Below, piece after piece: positions 25,955 to 34,185 of a stretch of DNA of 64,000 nucleotides. Below the pieces are notes generated by a model. It was not told the origin of the DNA. It saw only the letters and a list, made by a program, of their open reading frames with translations, and made no database searches. A program made the position numbers and the translations under genes. The stretch covers positions 12,031 through 76,030 of the forward strand of contig JBFGCM010000004.1 in NCBI GenBank assembly GCA_041581135.1, in the 5' to 3' direction. Each line of letters starts with the position of its first letter. Position 1 is the first letter of the stretch. This DNA is from JBFGCM01 sp041581135. GTDB lineage: Bacteria > Actinomycetota > Acidimicrobiia > Spongiisociales > UBA5794.

Positions 25955-26158
25955 CTACTTGGAGATCCGGTAGACCTCGACCCGAGTCTTGCCGGCCTTC
26001 TTGCCCTTGCGGCGGCCAATCAGGAACGCAACGGCCACCACCACGACGACCCCGACCGCGATCAACACCGCCGGGGACTTGGCCGCCTCGCGGGTCTCTT
26101 CGACGACACCCTGGATCTCCTGCAGCTTCGCCTCGAGGTCGCTGCGCTCCACCTTCAT
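25955..26158 (-). CDS. Small single-pass membrane protein, DUF3618-like
   Basis: A 67-residue protein with a charged N-terminal helix (VERSDLEAKLQEIQGVVEET), one membrane helix VLIAVGVVVVVAVAFLIG, and a strongly basic tail (RRKGKKAGK). It overlaps the preceding holin-like gene as ATGA. Pairing with an actinobacterial Holin-X gene is common, which supports the call. The role is unknown and probably concerns the envelope. Confidence 0.75.
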   Translation of the reverse strand: MKVERSDLEAKLQEIQGVVEETREAAKSPAVLIAVGVVVVVAVAFLIGRRKGKKAGKTRVEVYRISK

Positions 26159-26463
26159 ACCTGGACCTCCTTGGCGCGTGACTGCGTCACCTTGAAGACG
26201 ATGCCGGCGATGATCGCCAACGACACTGCGCCCAACAGATACCCGAGCGCGCTCCAGTAGGGGCCGTCAGGCAGCAGGTCGATGAGAAAGCGTCCGAGGG
26301 CGACCGACAGGAAGAGCGCGGCAAATGCGAACGCCAGTGCGGCGCCCACGCTGAACGCGGCGAACCGACCCAGGCGCTTGGCCGGCGCCACGGTCTCTTG
26401 TTCGAGATACGCACGCGCCATCTCGATGAATTCGCGAATCAGGTCGGGAAGTTCAGTCGGCAT
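26155..26463 (-). CDS. Actinobacterial Holin-X-like membrane protein (DUF1469 type)
   Basis: A 102-residue protein with an amphipathic N-terminal helix (LIREFIEMARAYLEQET), then two membrane helices (FAAFSVGAALAFAFAALFL and LGYLLGAVSLAIIAGIVF). This layout matches the putative actinobacterial Holin-X family, which is chromosomal and not clearly phage-derived. The ATG overlaps the Lon-domain gene by 11 bases. No evidence of a lysis function is present. Confidence 0.75.
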   Translation of the reverse strand: MPTELPDLIREFIEMARAYLEQETVAPAKRLGRFAAFSVGAALAFAFAALFLSVALGRFLIDLLPDGPYWSALGYLLGAVSLAIIAGIVFKVTQSRAKEVQV

Positions 26464-27091
26464 CGCTCGTTGATCCCAAGATGCGCTGGAGCAAGTCCGC
26501 CTCCCTCTCCAGTATCGATAGCTGACGTTGCAAGCGGCTCGTGGCTGTCTCCATTTCCAGGAGATCCTGACGCTCCGGAGCGGCCAGCCGCATGAGCGAG
26601 GCTACCTGAAAGGAGGCCACCACGGGATCCGTGTCGATCTCGACGTTGATGTCGCCGCCGGAGCCGAGTTCGGCGAGGAGGCCCAGATACCGACGAAGCC
26701 GCTTCACCACGAGGTCCCTCAGTTCGTCGACGTCGACTCCGTCGCCTCCGACGGAGGCCGGAAGGGCCACCACGGTGGCCCGCGGGTACGGTGTCCCGTC
26801 GAGGTGGCGCTCGATGCGGAATCGGCCATCACCGAGGAGAGCGAGGAACTCGCGACCATCGTCGGTGGCCCGCCGTTCGAGAATCCGCACGTAGGTCCCC
26901 ACCTCGAAGTAGTCCGCCCCGCCGCCCACTTCCGATCCCGACCGGATGAGCACGACGCCGAACCGGTCGTCCTCGATGTCGGCGAGCATGCGGTGGTAGC
27001 GCGGCTCGAACACCTGGAGCACCATGAGCTCACCGGGGACCAACACGCGCTGCAGCGGGAAGATGGCCAGCGTCTGAGTCGGGTCGGTCAT
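26453..27091 (-). CDS. Lon N-terminal (LAN/PUA-like) domain protein
   Basis: A 212-residue protein matching the stand-alone substrate-binding domain of Lon protease. Evidence is LAIFPLQRVLVPGELMVLQV, FEPRYHRML, and a helical second half. There is no ATPase or protease domain, so it cannot degrade proteins itself; such proteins may be adaptors. The ATG was chosen because a TACACT -10 box lies 8 bases before it. A longer in-frame start would sit beyond the promoter. It is divergent from the MFS gene. Confidence 0.88.
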   Translation of the reverse strand: MTDPTQTLAIFPLQRVLVPGELMVLQVFEPRYHRMLADIEDDRFGVVLIRSGSEVGGGADYFEVGTYVRILERRATDDGREFLALLGDGRFRIERHLDGTPYPRATVVALPASVGGDGVDVDELRDLVVKRLRRYLGLLAELGSGGDINVEIDTDPVVASFQVASLMRLAAPERQDLLEMETATSRLQRQLSILEREADLLQRILGSTSDAD

Positions 27092-27099
27092 GGTGCCCG

Positions 27100-27105
27100 A
27101 GTGTA
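27100..27105 (-). promoter_or_regulatory. -10 box, leaderless promoter of the Lon-domain operon
   Basis: TACACT on the minus strand, 8 bases before the ATG at 27091. The three downstream genes overlap and probably share it. Confidence 0.45.
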
Positions 27106-27148
27106 TGTCCGTCGACTCCGGTACGCCGAGTCGGTTCATACGGCCGCA

Positions 27149-27178
27149 TTGCTCCCCCCACCTTCTGGCATTTACTAT
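27149..27178 (+). promoter_or_regulatory. Leaderless promoter of the MFS gene
   Basis: TTGCTC at 27149-27154 and TACTAT at 27173-27178 with an 18-base spacer. The ATG follows 7 bases later, so the transcript probably begins at the start codon. Confidence 0.55.
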
Positions 27179-27185
27179 GCGGCCA

Positions 27186-28571
27186 ATGCACACGGAGCAG
27201 GGCTTCGTAGACATCAAGGCTACGGCTCGCGCCAAGCGGAACCTGACCCCGATCGTCGCCGGGCAGGCAATCTCCCTTCTCGGGGACTACATCGCATTTC
27301 TGACGCTGCCCTTGCTCGTGGTGGCCAGAACCGACTCACCCCTGGCGTTGGGCCAGGTCGCCGCGGCGCAGATCGTGCCGGTGTTGCTCTTCGGGTTCGC
27401 CGCCGGCGTGGTACTCGACCGGGTACGCCTGCGGCCGACCTTGATCAGCGCCGATCTGGTGCGCGCCGCCGCGTTCGCCTTGCTGGGCCTGGCAGTGCAT
27501 ACGGGGGCGGAATCCCTGGCGATGGTCATCATGGTGGCGTTCGTCGTCGGCAGCATGAGCGTGCTGTTCGACTCGGGTCTGCAGGCGCTGCTGCCGACCG
27601 CGCTCCCCAAGGAGCTCCTGGTCACCGCCAATTCGAGGCTGCAGCTGGCGCAGACGCTGGCGATCACCCTCGGCCCGGCGGCGGGTGGCATGTTGGTGAG
27701 CTTTGGAGGCGGGTTTGCGGTGGCGTTCTATGTGAATGCGGCCACGTTCTTCGTGTCCGCCCTGTTCCTGACCCGACTCCGATCGCTGCGGGCCAAGCGC
27801 ACCTCCCCTCGAGCCAAGTTCGTCCAGGAGCTGCAGGCCGGGCTGCGCTTCCTGTGGTCGGAGCGTCGGCTGCGGTCGGCGACCATCGGAGCGTTCGCCG
27901 TGAACCTCACGTTTGCACCGCTCGAGGCCCTGCTCGTACTGTTGGTCACCGAGCGCATCGCCGGCATGTTCGAGTGGCCGGGATGGCTGCAGACCGTGTT
28001 TCGCGCCGAGGCCGAGGTGGGCGTGTTCTTCGCCCTGGTGGCCCTCATCGCCTCAGTCGGCGTCGCCCTCGCCCCGAAGGTCGCGCGCCGCCTTCCGCTC
28101 GGCCGGATGTTCGTGGTCGGCGTGCTGCTCCTGGGTGCCGGCTTCATCGCCGTGGGATTCGCCACGTCCTTCTGGGCCGTGGTTCCGGCCGGCATCGCCA
28201 TGAGCGGCGTCGCATGGGTCAATGTTGCGTTCCTCACCATGCGCCTCAAGCTCACGCCGGATTCGCTGCTCGGCAGGGTCGTAGCGGCCTCGCGCACCGT
28301 GAGCTTCGCCGGGCTCCCGGCAGGAGCCATCGTGGGCGCCGCCATCGCAGAGCGGGTGGGGCTGACACCGGTGTACGTCGGTGGTTCGGTCCTCGTCATC
28401 CTCATTGCGATCGCGATGGCGTTCACCCCGCTGTGGGGGATGCCCCTGGAGCGTGACGTCGAAGAGGTCGTCGACAGCGACCCGCGGCCGGCACCGGACA
28501 ACTCGACGGTGGTCGTGCACGAGCCGCTGCCACGACACAAGCGCCAGAAGGTGTCCGGCTCCATCGACTGA
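27186..28571 (+). CDS. MFS transporter, probable drug exporter
   Basis: A 461-residue membrane protein with about 12 helices, likely a proton-coupled exporter. Family evidence is the early helix with VAGQAISLLGDYIAFLTLPL and the cytoplasmic loop GVVLDRVRLRPTL after helix 2 (the MFS motif A position). GAVIVDs-type second-half features are less clear. The C-terminus has about 40 hydrophilic residues ending VSGSID. The start was set at the ATG that follows a leaderless promoter rather than the upstream in-frame GTG. Substrate is unknown. Confidence 0.88.
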   Translation: MHTEQGFVDIKATARAKRNLTPIVAGQAISLLGDYIAFLTLPLLVVARTDSPLALGQVAAAQIVPVLLFGFAAGVVLDRVRLRPTLISADLVRAAAFALLGLAVHTGAESLAMVIMVAFVVGSMSVLFDSGLQALLPTALPKELLVTANSRLQLAQTLAITLGPAAGGMLVSFGGGFAVAFYVNAATFFVSALFLTRLRSLRAKRTSPRAKFVQELQAGLRFLWSERRLRSATIGAFAVNLTFAPLEALLVLLVTERIAGMFEWPGWLQTVFRAEAEVGVFFALVALIASVGVALAPKVARRLPLGRMFVVGVLLLGAGFIAVGFATSFWAVVPAGIAMSGVAWVNVAFLTMRLKLTPDSLLGRVVAASRTVSFAGLPAGAIVGAAIAERVGLTPVYVGGSVLVILIAIAMAFTPLWGMPLERDVEEVVDSDPRPAPDNSTVVVHEPLPRHKRQKVSGSID

Positions 28572-28583
28572 CCCTCAATCGGC

Positions 28584-29051
28584 TCAGGCGCCTCCGAGAG
28601 CCGTCAGGAGGCGTTCCACCAGTTCCACCTGAGCCGGGTTGAGCTTCACCCTGGCCTCGGCCGGGCTGCACCAGGCCACTCGATCGATCTCGGGGAACCG
28701 GCTTGTGCGCCCCGATCGCGGGGGCCACTCCATCTCGAACGTCCCCGGTCGGAGCGCCTCCGGGTCGTAGTCGCCCTCTGCGGCCCATGCCGACACCACC
28801 TTGCCCGACTTCAGCGTGACGGAGCCGAGATCGCGCAGCGGACCCGATGGGGGCTCGAACCCGGTTTCCTCGGCGAACTCCCGCAGCGCGGCGTCGCGAG
28901 GTGACTCCGCCGGATCGATCTCACCCTTCGGTATCGACCAGGCCCCTTCGTCCTTCCGGGACCAGAAGGGCCCGCCGGGATGGGCGATCAGGACCTCGAC
29001 ATCAGTACCGACCCACCGATACACGAGCAACCCCCCGCTGACGGCGGTCAT
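28584..29051 (-). CDS. Nudix hydrolase
   Basis: Cleaves a nucleoside diphosphate linked to another group. The 155-residue single domain has the Nudix box GEIDPAESPRDAALREF followed by AEETGF, with all Glu ligands present. It opens with SGGLLVYRW and includes HPGGPFW and IPKG, typical of MutT-like or Ap4A-hydrolase-like members. ATG start follows AAGGGG. It is convergent with the MFS gene and lies 231 bases beyond the tRNA-Leu repeat zone. Substrate is unknown. Confidence 0.9.
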   Translation of the reverse strand: MTAVSGGLLVYRWVGTDVEVLIAHPGGPFWSRKDEGAWSIPKGEIDPAESPRDAALREFAEETGFEPPSGPLRDLGSVTLKSGKVVSAWAAEGDYDPEALRPGTFEMEWPPRSGRTSRFPEIDRVAWCSPAEARVKLNPAQVELVERLLTALGGA

Positions 29052-29145
29052 GGAGCGGTCACCCCTTCACAACCAGGACGGACTGCACGCAACGCACGCA
29101 GACCAGTCTCGCAAGAACGTAGGCCGAAAGCGGAGGCGCAGCGCA

Positions 29146-29278
29146 GCAGTGTCGCAAAGCGAAACTGCAACGCCTCGGCCGAAAGGCCGAGGCGCAGGCA
29201 CAGGAGCAGCAGTTTCGCAGGTCGTGGCAGCAGTTTCGCGAAGCGAAACTGCAACGCCTCGGCCGAAAGGCCGAGGCG
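29146..29278. repeat. Composite palindromic repeat at the 3' side of tRNA-Leu
   Basis: Two hairpins recur in tandem with an 84-base period. Hairpin A, GCAGTTTCGC/GCGAAACTGC with a 3-base loop, is perfect at 29230-29252 and has one mismatch at 29146-29168. Hairpin B, CGCCTCGGCC/GGCCGAGGCG with a GAAA loop, is perfect at 29171-29194 and 29255-29278. A 38-base stretch is identical at 29159-29196 and 29243-29280. A half-A lies between, and a decayed B-like copy at about 29119-29140. B2 starts 3 bases after the tRNA end on the minus strand, so it may also act as its terminator. Confidence 0.8.
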
Positions 29279-29281
29279 CAG

Positions 29282-29366
29282 TGTCGGAGAGAGGACTCGA
29301 ACCTCCACGGGATACTCTCCCACTAGGCCCTCAACCTAGCGCGTCTACCAATTCCGCCACTCCGAC
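29282..29366 (-). tRNA. tRNA-Leu (anticodon GAG)
   Basis: An 85-base class II tRNA. The acceptor stem is GTCGGAG/CTCCGAC with discriminator A. The anticodon arm is CTAGG-TTGAGGG-CCTAG, giving anticodon GAG for CUU/CUC. The long variable arm GGGA-GAGTA-TCCC and the T-loop TTCGAGT confirm Leu type. CCA is not encoded. A TATACT -10 box lies 32 bases upstream. Confidence 0.95.
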
Positions 29367-29398
29367 GGGGGAATGCCCTCGGATTCGAGGGGGCCGGA

Positions 29399-29404
29399 AG
29401 TATA
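29399..29404 (-). promoter_or_regulatory. -10 box of tRNA-Leu
   Basis: TATACT on the minus strand, 32 bases before the tRNA 5' end. The -35 region is not well matched. Confidence 0.5.
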
Positions 29405-29640
29405 CCGCCCGGCTCGACGCCAGACGCCAGATGCCAGATGCCGGCTGAGGACCTCTCATACGCCGGGACCTTGCAGGCTCGCAATCCGAAGTCCGAAGTC
29501 CGCACCTCGCTTGGGGGCTACGAAGACGGGACCGGACCTACGTCACGTTCGGCGAAGAGTGAGCCGAATCTCGGCCACGCTGAAGGCGGCACGCACAGCC
29601 TCCATGGCGTGAAGGGCCACGCTGGAGGGACCAGCCCGGA
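29405..29640. other. Non-coding stretch between tRNA-Leu promoter and oppF
   Basis: About 236 bases without a credible gene. It holds short tandem units (GACGCCA/GATGCCA, four near-copies at 29416-29442) and dispersed repeat copy B. After 29505 I see no ORF with support, no terminator hairpin with a T-run, and no riboswitch. It lies downstream of oppF on the minus strand. Confidence 0.5.
29431..29505 (+). repeat. Dispersed intergenic repeat, copy B
   Basis: Shares an ATGCCAGAT and the segment 29463-29482 with copy A near pafA. It then carries TCCGAAGTCCGAAGTCCG at 29485-29502, a tandem GAAGTCC heptamer. The same heptamer run appears inverted in copy C. Confidence 0.5.
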
Positions 29641-30740
<1,100 letters not shown>

Positions 30741-30744
<4 letters not shown>

Positions 30745-31754
30745 TGCCCGGCCTCCGCCGCCGCGCTGGACGCCAGATCCAACTCGGTGGCGCGGTGACA
30801 GGCGGCGCTCTGGCCATGGCCGAGATCTTGGAGGGCGGGGACCTTCTGCAGGCACACGTCCACGGCGAAGTCGCATCGGGGACGGAACCTGCATCCGGCA
30901 GGAAGGTTGATCACCGACGGTGGCGCACCACGGATCGAATGGAGGCGGTGCTTCTGCTCTTCGTCGAGCCGGGTCATGGAGCCGAGCAGGCCCCAGGTGT
31001 AGGGGTGTTGGGGCCGGTAGAACACGTCGTCGCCGGTCCCCTTCTCCACGATGCCGCCTGCATACATCACCTGCACGTTGTCGCAGAAGCCCGCCACCAC
31101 TCCGAGGTCGTGGGTGATGAGCATCACGGCGGTGCCACGGTCGGCGGCCAGGTCGAGCATGAGGCTCATGATCTGAGCCTGCGTGGTCACGTCGAGGGCG
31201 GTGGTCGGCTCGTCTGCGATGAGCAGCTGCGGGTTGCACGACAGGCCCATGGCGATCATGACCCGTTGCCGCATGCCGCCGGAGAACTGGTGGGGGAAGT
31301 CGTCGAGCCGGTCGTGGGCGTTGGGGATCTGGACGTCGTCGAGCGCCTTCGCCGCGATCTCCATGGCGTCATGGCGGTTCACCGGCTGGTGCAACATGAT
31401 GGTCTCGACCAGCTGGTCTCCCACCGTGAACACCGGGTTCAGCGAGGTCATCGGATCCTGGAAGATCATGGCGATCTTGGAGCCGCGCACATGAGACATC
31501 TCTTCGTCGGACAGCGCGAGGAGATCGGTCCCCTCGAACTCGATCTTGCCGGTGACGATCTCACCTGCGGGCGGTTCGATGAGCCGCATGATGGACATGG
31601 CGGTCACCGACTTGCCCGATCCCGACTCCCCCACCACTCCGAGGCGCTCCCCAGGCATCAGGCTGAACGAGATGCCGTCCACCGCGCGCACGATGCCCTC
31701 CTCGGTGGAGAAATACGTGCGCAGATCCTCGACGTTCAGCAGCGGGTCGGCCAC
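30741..31754 (-). CDS. oppD: Oligopeptide ABC transporter ATPase, OppD type
   Basis: Second ATPase of the importer, 337 residues. Walker A GESGSGKSV, signature FSGGMRQRVM, Walker B LLIADEPTTALDV and H-loop LITHDLGVV are all intact. The C-terminal Cys-rich extension (AGCRFRPRCDFAVDVC) is the usual metal or Fe-S-type region. The start is a GTG 7 bases after the oppC stop, with GGGAG just before. The longer in-frame start lies inside oppC. Confidence 0.95.
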
Positions 31755-31761
31755 GGCTCCC

Positions 31762-32754
31762 TTACTTCCGCTCGATGGTCTGGGTGGGGTCGAGCGCATC
31801 TCGCAGACCGTCACCGATGAAGTTGACGGAGAGCACGGTGATCACCAGAGCGGATCCCGAGAACATGAGCTCCCACCAGAAGCCGCGGAACGCGACGCCG
31901 GAGCCCGACGAGGCCATGGCGCCCCACGTGGGCGTCGGGGGCCGCACCCCAAAACCGAGGAACGACAGTGCCGCCTCGATGACGATGGCCGAGCCCACGA
32001 TGAGGGTGGTCTGCACGATGATCGGGCTCATGGCGTTGGGGAGGATGTGCCGGAAGATGATGCGCCGATCCTGGGCCCCGGCGGCACGAGCCGCCTCGAC
32101 GAACTCCTTCTCGCGAAGGGAGAGGAACTCGGCACGAACGATTCGCGCCAGGCTGCCCCACAGCAAGAGGCCCAGCAGCACGGCGATCCCCCATGGGCCC
32201 TCCCTGAGGAAGTCGGGTAGGAACCTCAGCTCGGGTAAGAGGCGCCCGACGACGATGGCGACGGGCAGCAGCGGCAGGCCAAGCACGAGGTCGGTGAATC
32301 TCATCAGCGATTGATCGACCGCCCCCGGGTAGTACCCCGCAGGCGCTCCGACGACCGTTCCCAGGAGCGCCACGATGAGGCCGGTGACGATGCCTACCGT
32401 CAGGCTGGCGCGCCCGCCGTGGATCACGCGGGACAGCACCGAACGGCCGAGCTCGTCGGTGCCGAACGGCAGCTCGCCCCGTGGTGCGATGTTGACGAGC
32501 ACGCGACCGTCGTCGCCGATCAGCTGGTCGGTGTAGTGCGGGAGGGTCTTGCCGCACTCGGCTTGATCCTCCGGGCAGGTGAACAACGGGGACGAGAACG
32601 CAACGATCCCCACGAACAGCAACACCAGGGCGCTGATCATCGCCAGTCGGTGCCGGCGCAGACGCGTGATGAACAAGTCCCACTGACTGACCGGCTCTAC
32701 TGATACGCCTTCGACCTCGTCGATGGCGAGTGTCTCGGCGTCGTGATCAGTCAT
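31762..32754 (-). CDS. oppC: Oligopeptide ABC transporter permease, OppC type
   Basis: Inner-membrane permease, 330 residues, with about six helices. The N-terminal cytoplasmic segment precedes helix 1 (LAMISALVLLFVGIVAF). A periplasmic loop follows, then GTDELGRSVLSRVIHG, which is the OppC landmark. The ATPase-contact EAA loop is FVEAARAAGAQDRRIIFRH. ATG start overlaps oppB by 8 bases. Confidence 0.95.
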   Translation of the reverse strand: MTDHDAETLAIDEVEGVSVEPVSQWDLFITRLRRHRLAMISALVLLFVGIVAFSSPLFTCPEDQAECGKTLPHYTDQLIGDDGRVLVNIAPRGELPFGTDELGRSVLSRVIHGGRASLTVGIVTGLIVALLGTVVGAPAGYYPGAVDQSLMRFTDLVLGLPLLPVAIVVGRLLPELRFLPDFLREGPWGIAVLLGLLLWGSLARIVRAEFLSLREKEFVEAARAAGAQDRRIIFRHILPNAMSPIIVQTTLIVGSAIVIEAALSFLGFGVRPPTPTWGAMASSGSGVAFRGFWWELMFSGSALVITVLSVNFIGDGLRDALDPTQTIERK

Positions 32755-33919
32755 AGCGGACGCGAGGATCGAGCACGCCGTAGAGGATGTCGGCCACGAT
32801 ATTCATGACCACAACGGCGATGCCGATGGCCATCACCACCGCCATGACCGCCGGGTAGTCGACGGCGTTGATCGCGTCGATGTAGAGGCGTCCCACGCCC
32901 GGCCATCCGAAGATCGACTCGGTGATGATGGCGCCGCCGATGACGAAGGCGACGTCGAGCGACACCAAGGTGACAATCGGGATCATGGCGTTGCGGAGGG
33001 CGTGCTTGAGGATCACCTTGCGCCGTGGAAGCCCCTTGGCCTTGGCGGTGCGCAGATAGTCGCTGTGCAACACCTCGAGCATCGACGCCCGCTGGAAGCG
33101 CGAGTAGCCGGCGAGCGAGATGGCGGCGATCGACACGGCGGGCAGTGCGAGGTGGCGCACGATGTCGCCCATCTGCTGCAAGAAGTTGAGGTCGGAGTAG
33201 TTGGGGCTGGTCATCCCCGCCGTGAAGAAGAACTTCACCCCCGTCCACCGCTCGAGGTACAGACCAAGGAGCAACTGGAGGCCCAAACCGATGATGAAGA
33301 TGGGGGTCGAGAAGGCAACGAACGAGAACGTGGTACCCACCTGATCGAAGAACGAGTACTGCTTGGTCGCCTGGTAGATGCCCAGTGGAATACCAACGAT
33401 CAGGGCGATGCTGAGGGCGGCGATGCCGAGCCGGAACGTGGCTCCGGCGGCGAGCGTGACGTCTTCGAACACCGGCCCGTCGCCGCGGAACGAGTCGCCC
33501 CAGTCCAGGATGACCGTGAACCCGCTCCAGAACACCCAGATGGCCACGAGCCAGACCAGGGCCATCCCGATCCACTTCGTGATCTTGGGCAGTCCCTCAC
33601 GCACCTTGAGGCGATAGCCGATGAAGTAGCTGGCCAATCCGGCGCCGATGAGGGCGATCCATGGAGCGATGCCACTCACCGCGATCTGCTTCGGCCAGAC
33701 GAACTTGCCCAGCCACGTGAAGTACTGGACATAGCCCGGCTTGTCGAGGCCGTAGCGTTCAGTGAGCTGTTCGAGGTACTCCGGCAGGATGCGGGGATTG
33801 AGGCGTAAGCGGTCGATGGGAGAGCCGCCGCCCAGCTGCAGGAGCGTGAACACCACCGCACTGAGCGCGAGCAACGTGATCAGCCCGTACACAAGACGAC
33901 GAATCACGTACGCCAACAT
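32747..33919 (-). CDS. oppB: Oligopeptide ABC transporter permease, OppB type, with extra helices
   Basis: Inner-membrane permease, 390 residues, about 70 longer than usual. Helix 1 is at residues 10-29. At about 73-138 an insertion with two extra hydrophobic helices (PWIALIGAGLASYFIGYRL and IGMALVWLVAIWVFW) separates YFTWLG from DWGDSF. The normal OppB core then continues, with the EAA loop RTAKAKGLPRRKVILKH. ATG start has GGAGG upstream, and a TATAGT box lies 30 bases before. Confidence 0.93.
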   Translation of the reverse strand: MLAYVIRRLVYGLITLLALSAVVFTLLQLGGGSPIDRLRLNPRILPEYLEQLTERYGLDKPGYVQYFTWLGKFVWPKQIAVSGIAPWIALIGAGLASYFIGYRLKVREGLPKITKWIGMALVWLVAIWVFWSGFTVILDWGDSFRGDGPVFEDVTLAAGATFRLGIAALSIALIVGIPLGIYQATKQYSFFDQVGTTFSFVAFSTPIFIIGLGLQLLLGLYLERWTGVKFFFTAGMTSPNYSDLNFLQQMGDIVRHLALPAVSIAAISLAGYSRFQRASMLEVLHSDYLRTAKAKGLPRRKVILKHALRNAMIPIVTLVSLDVAFVIGGAIITESIFGWPGVGRLYIDAINAVDYPAVMAVVMAIGIAVVVMNIVADILYGVLDPRVRYD

Positions 33920-33949
33920 ATCGACACCGCCTCCGGCTCTGGTGGAGCC

Positions 33950-33955
33950 ACTATA
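33950..33955 (-). promoter_or_regulatory. -10 box for oppBCDF
   Basis: TATAGT on the minus strand, 30 bases before the oppB ATG. The gap between the SBP gene and oppB is 266 bases, so oppBCDF may have its own promoter here. No strong -35 box is seen. Confidence 0.4.
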
Positions 33956-34071
33956 CCGATTCACGCACAGGCATAGGGAGAATGGCTGCCCGCCATCGGA
34001 AAAGCCCGACTCGTCGTGCCGTCACACGACTCTCCGATCTCCCAGTCCGTGGAGCGGGCGTTCGAACACCA

Positions 34072-34106
34072 GACTTCGGACTACGGAATTCGGACTTGGA
34101 CTTCGA
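34072..34106 (-). repeat. Dispersed intergenic repeat, copy C
   Basis: On the minus strand it reads as GAAGTCC-type heptamers and holds the 12-mer GTCCGAATTCCG found in copy A. It lies in the 266-base SBP-oppB gap, just before the SBP hairpin. The rest of that gap shows only the terminator and the oppB -10 box. Confidence 0.5.
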
Positions 34107-34114
34107 CATACGCA

Positions 34115-34142
34115 GAAGGGGCCCGCCGAGGCGGGCCCCTTC
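34115..34142 (-). terminator. Strong hairpin after the peptide-binding lipoprotein gene
   Basis: Perfect 13-bp stem GAAGGGGCCCGCC/GGCGGGCCCCTTC with a 2-base apex, 44 bases beyond the SBP stop. No T-run follows on the minus strand, so it may act as a rho-independent pause or as an mRNA-stabilising hairpin that lowers oppB expression relative to the SBP. Confidence 0.6.
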
Positions 34143-34185
34143 CCTCAGGTCACGGTCGGTCACTCTGGACCGACGCACACACCAC

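Noticed and set aside
24175..26019. 614-residue minus-strand ORF covering trmI and its surroundings
   Set aside because: Arg/Gly-rich, low complexity, and it runs across the ferredoxin and trmI genes; a frame artefact.
26155..26463. Prophage holin
   Set aside because: Holin-X-like proteins are chromosomal in actinobacteria and no phage gene lies near.
26528..28456. 642-residue plus-strand ORF over the Lon-domain and MFS genes
   Set aside because: Overlaps two well-supported genes on both strands, with no motif.
29146..29278. Possible CRISPR array next to tRNA-Leu
   Set aside because: Only two full units with an 84-base period, the units are palindromic pairs and no unique spacers or cas genes are present.
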